Assembly (NCBI GenBank): GCA_003520425.1
Contig: DOUU01000021.1
Span: 1 to 5,336, forward strand
Length of the DNA: 5,336 bases
Reading direction: 5' to 3'
Origin: Deltaproteobacteria bacterium
GTDB taxonomy: Bacteria > Myxococcota_A > UBA9160
This document shows, piece by piece, positions 1-5,336 of the stretch. The translations under genes and the position numbers were made by a program. The notes below the pieces were generated by a model, which was not told the DNA's origin, searched no databases, and was given only the letters and a program-made list of their open reading frames with translations. Every line of letters starts with the position of its first letter. Position 1 is the first letter of the stretch.

Positions 1-550
1 GGTCGCCGCCGGCAACCTGGTGTTGCGGGAAGACCTTTCCGGCCCTCTCGCTGCGGGGAGCGAGGAGCGCGGTTGGCTGGCGCGGGAGGGCGTGATTCCG
101 CTCGGCTACTACAAGGACGAAGAGAAGACGCGCAAGACGTTCCCCGTGATCGGGAGCAAGCGCTACGTGGTTCCCGGCGACCGCGCGATGATCGGAGCGG
201 ACGGCACGCTGCGCCTGCTCGGTCGGGACTCGGTCACGATCAATACCGGGGGCGAGAAGGTCTTCGTCGAGGAAGTGGAGCACGCGCTCAAGCATCACCC
301 GTCCGTGTATGACGCCGTCGTGGTCGGGACGCCGCACGAGCGCTTCGGCCAGCAGGTCACCGCAGTGGTGCGGCTGCGAACGGGCGCGTCGGTCTCCCCG
401 GACGAGCTCCGACGAGCCGCGGGAGAACACCTCGCGCACTACAAGCTGCCCCGGGCCTTCGTCTTCGTGGACGAGATCGTGCGGTCCCCGTCGGGAAAGG
501 CCGACTACCGCTGGGCAAGAGAGCGAGCAACGGGGGCGCTGGGCGGCTAG
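1..550 (+). CDS. AMP-forming acyl-CoA synthetase, C-terminal part (5' end outside the window)
   Basis: The reading frame is open from base 2 to the TAG at 548-550, giving 182 visible residues; the N-terminal two thirds of the protein lie to the left. ANL-superfamily enzymes activate a carboxylic acid with ATP to an acyl-adenylate and transfer it to coenzyme A in the cytoplasm. Visible landmarks, counted from base 2: GYYKDEEKT (35-43); VPGDRA (57-62), whose Asp corresponds to the conserved TGD aspartate that binds the ribose; LLGRDS (72-77), the hinge between the large and small domains; NTGGEKVFVEEVE (81-93), typical of the small domain; YKLPR (147-151); and PSGKADYR (163-170), with K166 matching the conserved catalytic lysine. 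NTGGEKVF followed by EEVE recalls FadD-type fatty-acyl or steroid-side-chain CoA ligases, but the substrate-binding part is missing, so no substrate is assigned. The gene converges on the DUF1499 gene with a 9-base gap. Family assignment is firm; specificity is unknown. Confidence 0.93.
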   Translation, partial: VAAGNLVLREDLSGPLAAGSEERGWLAREGVIPLGYYKDEEKTRKTFPVIGSKRYVVPGDRAMIGADGTLRLLGRDSVTINTGGEKVFVEEVEHALKHHPSVYDAVVVGTPHERFGQQVTAVVRLRTGASVSPDELRRAAGEHLAHYKLPRAFVFVDEIVRSPSGKADYRWARERATGALGG

Positions 551-559
551 GCGCCTTCG
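531..559 (+). terminator. Possible hairpin over the acyl-CoA synthetase stop codon
   Basis: Bases 531-540 can pair with 550-559 around a 9-base loop that contains most of the TAG stop codon. The stem has ten positions: seven Watson-Crick pairs, including GGCGC with GCGCC (535-539 with 551-555), and three G-U wobbles at 533/557, 534/556 and 540/550. The wobbles favour folding of the plus-strand transcript over the minus-strand one. No run of T follows, only a pyrimidine-rich stretch, so this is not a standard intrinsic terminator. It could slow transcription before the opposing gene, or be chance structure in GC-rich DNA. Confidence 0.25.
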
Positions 560-1315
560 CTACTTCCCTTCCACCACGGTCTGCGCAAAGGCGCGGATGC
601 GTTTTGCATTCACGCCGAGGTCTCCCGTGCCGTTTCTGGACTTGGAGCGCACGTCGATGCGCGATCCTTCGTCTGCGGGCTGCACGCGTACAACGATGTC
701 GTCCACGAAGAGGAACGTCGGGGAGACTTCCTGCGCCTCGAACATCCCCGCAGCAGGATCCGAGTAGGTGGTCTTCCAGCCGAGCTGGCCCGCGGCGCGC
801 TGAGCCCGAACAAAGGCTTCCGCGGGAGCCTGCGCAAGCACGATGGGCTTGATATCGGGGTACGCCTTGCGCTGCTGCGCGGCGAACGACGCCGGGTAAC
901 TGAGGTCGCGGCCCTGGTTGGCAGGCTCACGGGCTGCGGCTGCGAAGCCGGGAGGGTTGTCGGGATCGGTGGTGATGTCGTTGATGCGGGGAAGCCCACG
1001 CCCGGGAGAGGCTGCGACGAGCAGCACGATCACGAGCAAGAGGCCAAGACCGGTCCCCGTCCACGCGCGCGAGCGCGGGAGGCCCCGGGTTCCCCGTGTG
1101 CGCAAAAGCGCAATCGTCCCCGTCAGGAAGCCGACGAGACCAAGCAGGAGGCCGCTCAGGAAGACGGTGAAGCCTTGGAGGGGCAACGCAATCCCGGCGT
1201 GAACCGCGATGGGGCCGGCACCGGCTGCCAGGAGTCCGATGGTCCCGAGCGTCACCGAGAGCCGTGCCACGAGTGCGCCGCGATCGCCCTCGCCTTGCGG
1301 TTTGTCTCTTTGCAC
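560..1315 (-). CDS. DUF1499 domain membrane protein
   Basis: A complete 251-residue protein reading from GTG at 1315 to TAG at 562-560. The N-terminal half holds three hydrophobic segments likely to cross the inner membrane: about residues 19-43, 47-71 and 87-102, separated by short loops, with the arginine-rich stretch RTRGTRGLPRSR (72-83) before the third. The C-terminal half (about 108-247) matches the DUF1499 pattern: LPRINDITTD (108-117), AYPDIKP (151-157), GMFEA (190-194), DDIVVRV (205-211), RIDVRSKSR (219-227) and GDLGVNAKRIR (231-241). The family is widespread in Proteobacteria and has no settled biochemical role, so none is given. The GTG start is supported by an AGGGGA 9 bases upstream and by the absence of a longer open frame. 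It is divergent from the lipoprotein hydrolase, sharing a 177-base upstream region, and convergent with the acyl-CoA synthetase. Family membership is confident from several motifs in the correct order. Confidence 0.9.
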   Translation of the reverse strand: MQRDKPQGEGDRGALVARLSVTLGTIGLLAAGAGPIAVHAGIALPLQGFTVFLSGLLLGLVGFLTGTIALLRTRGTRGLPRSRAWTGTGLGLLLVIVLLVAASPGRGLPRINDITTDPDNPPGFAAAAREPANQGRDLSYPASFAAQQRKAYPDIKPIVLAQAPAEAFVRAQRAAGQLGWKTTYSDPAAGMFEAQEVSPTFLFVDDIVVRVQPADEGSRIDVRSKSRNGTGDLGVNAKRIRAFAQTVVEGK

Positions 1316-1324
1316 GGCGCGGCG

Positions 1325-1330
1325 TCCCCT
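1325..1330 (-). promoter_or_regulatory. Ribosome binding site for the DUF1499 gene
   Basis: On the minus strand this reads AGGGGA, a purine-rich match to the Shine-Dalgarno consensus, with 9 bases to the GTG at 1315. It supports the GTG over the next in-frame GTG (residue 17), which would lie just before the first membrane segment. Confidence 0.5.
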
Positions 1331-1346
1331 GCGTGTGGGACCTCAC

Positions 1347-1399
1347 GATATCACGGCCCCGGGCCGCCGTATGATACGATCACGGGTCCTTCCGATCGG
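1347..1399. promoter_or_regulatory. Candidate divergent promoter and operator region
   Basis: This AT-richer patch sits inside the 177-base gap between the divergent DUF1499 and lipoprotein genes. It holds an 11-base inverted repeat, CGTATGATACG (1368-1378), which yields TATGAT on the plus strand (1370-1375) and TATCAT on the minus strand (1376-1371), each one base from the sigma-70 -10 consensus. No convincing -35 hexamer is seen at 16-18 bases on either side. The direct repeat ATCACGG occurs at 1350-1356 and 1379-1385, flanking the palindrome, and CCGATCGG (1392-1399) is a further 8-base palindrome. If the -10 calls are right, leaders of roughly 110 bases (lipoprotein) and 50 bases (DUF1499) result. 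The geometry suits overlapping back-to-back promoters or an activator-dependent site; it is a prediction from pattern only. Confidence 0.35.
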
Positions 1400-1483
1400 C
1401 CCGTTGCCGGTGGCGCCCTCGGGCCGCGCGAACCCGACTTGGGTTCCTTTGGGCTCAGCCCGGATCTGACGCGGGGTTGCGAC

Positions 1484-1487
1484 GAGG
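1484..1487 (+). promoter_or_regulatory. Ribosome binding site that fixes the lipoprotein start
   Basis: GAGG, followed by 5 bases (TAGGG) and then ATG at 1493. It favours 1493 over the downstream in-frame ATG at 1526, which has no comparable purine-rich element in front of it. It also favours 1493 over upstream codons of the same open frame, which runs back into the antisense strand of the DUF1499 gene. Confidence 0.5.
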
Positions 1488-1492
1488 TAGGG

Positions 1493-4120
1493 ATGCGCGC
1501 GAGCGACACCTGGGCGCGACATCGGATGGCTGCGGTGCTTGTCTTCGGCCTCTTCCTCGGGGCGGGGTGCAGTCGCCCCGATTCGGCTGTGGTGATCGGA
1601 TCGCTCTCCTTTGCTCCGGGCCCCATGACGCACGTCCCGCTGCTCCTCGCGCCTGATTTCATCGAGGGATCGCTCGAGGTTTCGCTCGACGGGGCGCCCG
1701 CCACCCAGGCCTTCGCCCGCACTTCGGGCGGTGCGGCTGCGGACCTCGCGGTCGCGGCGGGCGCGCCTCACCTGCTCGTCGCGCATGCAAGTTTCCTGCG
1801 TGGCGGAAACGAGGTCACCTTCGCCGACAGCCGGCGCTTTACTGTGCCGACGGCCACACCGCCACTTCTATCGAGCGTGCCCGCGAGCGGTGCGAGCGAC
1901 GTCGCCCGGACCGCCTGGCTGCGGCTCGATTTCGCGAGCGCGGTGGCCCCCGCCGCGGTCGAGAGTTTCCAGCTCGCGTGCAGCGCGGCCGGGAACGGCC
2001 GCGAGCTCCACGCCGTCGGGATTTCGTTCCTCTCCCCTTCGCAGCTCGTCGTGAACCCGGTCGGCCAGATGCCCGGGGGCGCAAGCTGTGCCCTTCTGTG
2101 GTTCGGGCCAAGCGGAACCGAGCTCATCCCCTTCCGCACTGCAGTGCCGGGGCCCAAAGCGACCGTGCGCTACGACCGCCATGACCCCGGGGCGACAGCG
2201 CCGTTTCCCGACGACTATTGGACCGTCCCCGACAGCACGACTCCGACTGGCCTGCGTCTTTCGATCCCCGTCCCCGCGCGGGACGCGGATCTTCAGAGCA
2301 CGTGGCGGGCGCTGGTCGCGGATACCGGTCCGCTCGACGGGTTCAGCCCGATCGCTCCCATCGTGGTCGAGCTCTCAGACGCCGCCGATCCTGCATCCAT
2401 CCCGCGGACGCCGGAGGAATCGCTCGACCCGCTGGCAAGCGTGGGTCTTTTCGATCTCACGCCCGGAAGCCCCACGCGAGGCAAGCGGGTTCCGTTCCGG
2501 ACCGAGCTCCGGGACGACGTGACGGGGCCTGGCGTCGCCTCGAAGTCGCTCCTCTTCTTCCCGTCGATTCCCCTCACGCCGGGTGGGCGCTACGGACTCG
2601 TCATCACCCAGCGCGCCGCTGTGAGTGCGGCGCGGCCCTTCGAGCCGTCCGGATTCATGGCCGCCTCCCTCGCCCCGCCTGTCCCTGGCGAGGCCGCAGA
2701 AGTGACGCGCGTGCGCGCGCTCGTGGACGACGTCCTCTCGGTGGTGAGCCGCCAGGCCGTCCCGCCGATCCCCCGCGACGACGTGGCGCTTGTCTTGCGC
2801 TTCTCGGTTCGCACGACGAGCACGATTCCCGCCGACATGCTCGCGGTGCGGGCGGACGTGGATGCGGAGCCGCCGCCCGCGCTCGTGATCACGAGCGTGG
2901 AGAACGACCCGGTTCACGCAAGTCCGACCGCGGCCATCGTCCGCGGGACCTTCGAAGCGCCGGACTACCGCTCCGGAACGGCTGCGGCGCCGGGAGCCAA
3001 CTTTGTGCGGGACGCGAGCGGTCGTCCGCTGCGCCAGCGCACGCGTCCCGTCCCCTTTACCCTCACCATCCCTCGCCTCCCATCTCCCCACCCGGTCCCC
3101 GTCGTCATGTATCAGCACGGCAATCCTGGGAACCAGGACGAAGTGATCGCGAGCGCGCGGAGCTATCTCTCAGCGGCTGGTTTCGCGGCGATCGCCTTCA
3201 CGGACATCCTGAACCGCGAGGTCGCGCCGGCCGGGACGAGCGAAGAGCGCATCCTGGCGCAGCTCGGCTTCACCGTCGAAGGACTTCTTGCGAACCACAA
3301 GGTGCCCGACGCATGGGCGGAGACTCACGCCGAGCAGATCGCCTTCGTGAAGTTCATCCAAAGTCTGGGCGCTCTCGACGTGGCGGGGGCTACGGGTCCG
3401 AGCGGCCAGCCGAGCCCGGACGGCATCCCCGACCTCGACCTCTCGCAGCCGCTCACCTACGTGGGCGTCAGCGAGGGCGCGAATCTTGGCCCCGGGCTCT
3501 TGCCCTACGTGCCGGAGATCAAGGCGGCGGCATTGATTGCGGGCGGGGCGCGCGTCGTCGAGGCCACGATCCATCAGCAGGCGGCGCTCGTTCTCAACAC
3601 GCTTCCCTCGCTGCTCGCCCCGAAGGCGACGCCCACCGACCTGTGGGTGGGCCTCTCGATCTTCCAGACCCTCTTCGATGCGCAGGACAGCCACAACCAT
3701 GCGGAGTTCATGTACCGCCATCCGCTCAACGTCGCGGGGACGACGCGCAAGGCGAGCGTCCTCCTCGTGGAGGGACTGAACGACTCGCTTGTGCCCAACC
3801 ACGCCACGGAATCCCTCGCCTGGTCGCTCGGGCCCATTCCTCTGCTCGAGCCGGCGTCGCAGCCCGTTGCGATCCTCTCGGCCGCGCCCGGTCCGATCCA
3901 GGGCAACATCGACGCCCAGACGACCTCGGCCCTCGTGCAGTACGTTCCGACCGCAGTGCCCGGGATCCCCGCGACGGTGGGCTGTGCCTTTCTTTCCGCG
4001 ACGAGCCAGAGCGAGGGGCACTATTGCGCCCAGTCGGCCGCGGAGTCGATCCAGCTGCGGGTCGCGTTCCTCGAGAGCGCACTCGCCGGGGTGCCGAGAA
4101 TCGCGAACTCCTTGCCGTGA
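1493..4120 (+). CDS. Exported lipoprotein alpha/beta-hydrolase with Ig-like and lipase N-terminal-like domains
   Basis: An 875-residue protein from ATG 1493 to TGA 4118-4120. Residues 1-26 form a lipoprotein signal peptide: charged start with WARHR, hydrophobic core AAVLVFGLFLG, and C26 in LGAGC, where Gly at -3 departs from the usual Leu. Residues about 123-216 look like a bacterial Ig-like domain of the Big_5 type (PASGASDV, LRLDFASAV, LVVNP). Residues about 223-375 resemble the N-terminal domain of Pla-1/cef-type lipases (PFPDDYW, GLRLSIP, LDGFSPIAPIVV, LTPGGRYGLVIT). The alpha/beta-hydrolase domain spans about 530-865: oxyanion motif QHGNPG (H542, G543), nucleophile elbow GVSEG with S660, probable acid D764 in GLNDSLVP, and probable base H843 in SEGHYC. 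A DGIPDLD stretch (643-649) precedes the elbow. Mature cysteines fall into C163/C199 and C831/C845. It is probably a surface or periplasmic esterase or lipase; the substrate is unknown. It heads a two-gene unit with the downstream hydratase. The fold and export are confident, the lipase subtype moderate. Confidence 0.88.
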   Translation: MRASDTWARHRMAAVLVFGLFLGAGCSRPDSAVVIGSLSFAPGPMTHVPLLLAPDFIEGSLEVSLDGAPATQAFARTSGGAAADLAVAAGAPHLLVAHASFLRGGNEVTFADSRRFTVPTATPPLLSSVPASGASDVARTAWLRLDFASAVAPAAVESFQLACSAAGNGRELHAVGISFLSPSQLVVNPVGQMPGGASCALLWFGPSGTELIPFRTAVPGPKATVRYDRHDPGATAPFPDDYWTVPDSTTPTGLRLSIPVPARDADLQSTWRALVADTGPLDGFSPIAPIVVELSDAADPASIPRTPEESLDPLASVGLFDLTPGSPTRGKRVPFRTELRDDVTGPGVASKSLLFFPSIPLTPGGRYGLVITQRAAVSAARPFEPSGFMAASLAPPVPGEAAEVTRVRALVDDVLSVVSRQAVPPIPRDDVALVLRFSVRTTSTIPADMLAVRADVDAEPPPALVITSVENDPVHASPTAAIVRGTFEAPDYRSGTAAAPGANFVRDASGRPLRQRTRPVPFTLTIPRLPSPHPVPVVMYQHGNPGNQDEVIASARSYLSAAGFAAIAFTDILNREVAPAGTSEERILAQLGFTVEGLLANHKVPDAWAETHAEQIAFVKFIQSLGALDVAGATGPSGQPSPDGIPDLDLSQPLTYVGVSEGANLGPGLLPYVPEIKAAALIAGGARVVEATIHQQAALVLNTLPSLLAPKATPTDLWVGLSIFQTLFDAQDSHNHAEFMYRHPLNVAGTTRKASVLLVEGLNDSLVPNHATESLAWSLGPIPLLEPASQPVAILSAAPGPIQGNIDAQTTSALVQYVPTAVPGIPATVGCAFLSATSQSEGHYCAQSAAESIQLRVAFLESALAGVPRIANSLP

Positions 4121-4122
4121 GG
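4119..4122 (+). promoter_or_regulatory. Ribosome binding site overlapping the hydrolase stop codon
   Basis: GAGG begins inside the TGA stop of the lipoprotein gene and lies 8 bases before the ATG at 4131. This overlap points to translation of both genes from one transcript, and it sets the hydratase start even though the frame stays open further upstream. Confidence 0.65.
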
Positions 4123-4130
4123 TTCTGGTC

Positions 4131-4907
4131 ATGAGCGAGCCCGTGCGTTTCGAGCAGCGAGGACCGGTTGCGCTCCTCACCCTCGCCCGACCCGAGGCGC
4201 TGAACGCCTTGGACAGCGCCACGCTCGAGTGTCTGCTCGGCCACGCCCAGAGCGTGGCCGGGGTCCACGACGTCCGGGCCGTCGTGCTGACGGGCGAAGG
4301 TCGGGCGTTCGCCGCCGGTGCGGACATCCCGCAGATGCGAAGCATGGATCCGCAGGCGGCGCTCGCCTTCAGCGAGCTCGGCCACCGCGCCCTTGCGGCC
4401 CTCGAAGCGCTGCCCTTTCCCACGATCGCGGCAGTCAACGGGTTCGCCCTGGGGGGCGGCTGCGAGCTCGCGTGCGCTTGTGATTGGATCTACGCCTCGG
4501 CGCGGGCACGCTTTGGTCAGCCCGAGGTGGGTCTTGGGCTTGTGCCGGGTTTCGGCGGCACGAGCCGGCTGCCTCGTCGCGTGGGCGTCGCCTGGGCAAA
4601 GGAGCTCGTCACGACGGGGGAGCCGATCGATGCGGAGACTGCACAGCGCATCGGCCTTGTGAATCGCGTCTTTCCCCCGGAGGAGCTGCTGAACGCTGCG
4701 CTGCGCGCGGGTGAGGCGATCGCGCGCAAGGGACCGCGCGCCGTGGCCCTCGCCAAGCGCATCCTCGAGGCGGGCCAGGACGCCGATATCCGCGTCGCCC
4801 ACGCGCTCGAGCAGTCGGTGTTCGGCCTGGTGTTCACAACCGCCGACCGCGCCGAGGGAATGGATGCATTCCTCGAGAAGCGGGCGCCGAGCTTCAAGGG
4901 GGAGTAG
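4131..4907 (+). CDS. Enoyl-CoA hydratase (crotonase family)
   Basis: A 258-residue protein, the usual length for short-chain enoyl-CoA hydratases, which add water across the trans-2 double bond of acyl-CoA esters in beta-oxidation and related cytoplasmic pathways. Diagnostic features: LLTLARPEALNALD (15-28); AAGADI (61-66), which contributes the oxyanion hole and CoA binding; PTIAAVNGFALGGGCELA (97-114); and FGQPEVGLGLVPGFGGTSRL (128-147). E112 and E132 align with the two catalytic glutamates of mitochondrial crotonase (E144 and E164 of the rat enzyme), so true hydratase activity is expected rather than that of an isomerase or other crotonase relative lacking one. The C-terminal part (KGPRAVALAKR, then TADRAEGMDAFLEKRAPSFKG) is also typical. 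The ATG follows the hydrolase stop by 10 bases with a well-placed GAGG, giving a likely operon. Chain-length preference cannot be read from sequence. It converges on leuD with a 29-base gap. Confidence 0.95.
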   Translation: MSEPVRFEQRGPVALLTLARPEALNALDSATLECLLGHAQSVAGVHDVRAVVLTGEGRAFAAGADIPQMRSMDPQAALAFSELGHRALAALEALPFPTIAAVNGFALGGGCELACACDWIYASARARFGQPEVGLGLVPGFGGTSRLPRRVGVAWAKELVTTGEPIDAETAQRIGLVNRVFPPEELLNAALRAGEAIARKGPRAVALAKRILEAGQDADIRVAHALEQSVFGLVFTTADRAEGMDAFLEKRAPSFKGE

Positions 4908-4936
4908 CCCTTCTCGCGCAGCCCCAGCCAGGGGAC

Positions 4937-5336
4937 TTACGAGCGCGGGGTCTCGCCGGGCACGGCGAGGAAGCCGGCCACGTAGGGCAGCCGTGCCGCC
5001 GTGGCCTCGATGGCGGCACCCGCTTCGAGCAGCACCGCGGTGGCATTCCAGGTGCCCTCGAGGAGCTGGTGAAGCGCGCCATCGGGAATCGCGACCTGCA
5101 CGGTTCCCGCGCGCGAGGTGAGGGTTCGCGCGCGAAGGTCGAGCACCAGCTCCTGCTCCGGGTCGAGCTCGACCGAATCCATGAGCCGCGCGAGATCCTT
5201 CGGGGAGAGCACGGCGCACGGCAGGCCCAGGGCGACGCAGTTGCCGAAGAAGATCTCCGCGAAGGACCCGCCCACAAAGGCACGGAAGCCCGAGCGTCGC
5301 AGCGCCTGGGGGGCATGCTCGCGCGAGGAGCCGCAG
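4937..5336 (-). CDS. leuD: 3-isopropylmalate dehydratase small subunit, C-terminal part (5' end outside the window)
   Basis: The minus-strand frame is open from the right edge to the TAA at 4939-4937, giving 132 residues. It begins with CGSSREHAPQAL (5335-5300), the signature loop of the aconitase swivel domain as found in LeuD, followed by GGSFAEIFFGNCVALGLP. The tail, with HQLLEGTWNATAVLL and AIEATAARLPYVAGF, fits the longer bacterial LeuD type of about 200 residues, so roughly 70 N-terminal residues are missing. With LeuC, LeuD isomerises 2-isopropylmalate to 3-isopropylmalate in leucine biosynthesis; LeuC carries the iron-sulfur cluster and LeuD contributes substrate binding. An internal GTG at 5275 could be mistaken for a start, but the signature lies upstream of it in the same frame, so it is not the start. 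leuC would be expected to the right, outside the window. No leuB follows immediately, because the next gene is the opposing hydratase. A homoaconitase-type subunit is a less likely alternative. Confidence 0.92.
   Translation of the reverse strand, partial: CGSSREHAPQALRRSGFRAFVGGSFAEIFFGNCVALGLPCAVLSPKDLARLMDSVELDPEQELVLDLRARTLTSRAGTVQVAIPDGALHQLLEGTWNATAVLLEAGAAIEATAARLPYVAGFLAVPGETPRS

Noticed and set aside
1347..1352. GATATC palindrome as an operator on its own
   Set aside because: A six-base palindrome is too short to support alone; it is mentioned only as part of the promoter patch.
1451..1461. GGGCTCAGCCC inverted repeat in the hydrolase leader
   Set aside because: A four-pair stem with a three-base loop is common by chance in GC-rich DNA, and it has no link to the ribosome binding site.
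2218..4134. A 638-codon open frame on the + strand inside the hydrolase gene
   Set aside because: Its translation is rich in Arg, Gly, Pro and Ala with no recognisable domain. It is the expected shadow of a high-GC gene read in another frame.
3170..4438. A 422-codon minus-strand open frame antisense to the hydrolase and hydratase
   Set aside because: It has low-complexity composition, no domain and no plausible ribosome binding site context. Both plus-strand genes have catalytic motifs.
4922..4934. CCCC-AGCCA-GGGG mini-hairpin between the hydratase and leuD
   Set aside because: The stem is only four pairs with no T-tract on either strand. It is too weak to call a bidirectional terminator.
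3726..5219. A 497-codon minus-strand open frame antisense to the hydrolase end, the hydratase and across leuD in another frame
   Set aside because: It crosses three well-supported genes and is Arg/Gly-rich with no motif, so it is a GC-driven shadow.

Overview
The window is GC-rich throughout (strong G/C bias at third codon positions by eye), densely coding and typical of a bacterial chromosome. GC content, the lipoprotein style and the acyl-CoA metabolism genes would fit a Myxococcota-like or related environmental deltaproteobacterial lineage. That placement is an impression, since no taxonomic marker gene lies in the window. I see no RNA gene, CRISPR array, insertion sequence, integrase or attachment site.

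Layout, left to right: (1) the C-terminal part of an AMP-forming acyl-CoA synthetase on the + strand, ending at 550. (2) A complete minus-strand gene for a three-helix membrane protein with a DUF1499 domain (1315 down to 560), convergent with the first gene and only 9 bases from it. (3) A 177-base divergent promoter region (1316-1492) with a short AT-richer patch carrying a small palindrome. (4) A large exported lipoprotein hydrolase (1493-4120) with an Ig-like domain, a region resembling the N-terminal domain of Pla-1/cef-type bacterial lipases, and an alpha/beta-hydrolase domain with a visible Ser-Asp-His triad. (5) An enoyl-CoA hydratase of the crotonase family (4131-4907), 10 bases downstream with a Shine-Dalgarno overlapping the hydrolase stop codon, so probably co-transcribed. 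(6) The C-terminal two thirds of leuD (3-isopropylmalate dehydratase small subunit) on the minus strand, running off the right edge and convergent with the hydratase.

How they may work together: the hydrolase and the hydratase form a two-gene unit that could link release of an acyl or ester substrate outside the cytoplasm with beta-oxidation of the resulting CoA ester inside. The acyl-CoA synthetase at the left edge would supply the activation step, but it is separated by an opposing gene and is not in the same transcript. leuD belongs to leucine biosynthesis and looks like an unrelated neighbour. Nothing here amounts to a clearly novel system; the most notable item is the domain architecture of the lipoprotein hydrolase and its pairing with a crotonase.
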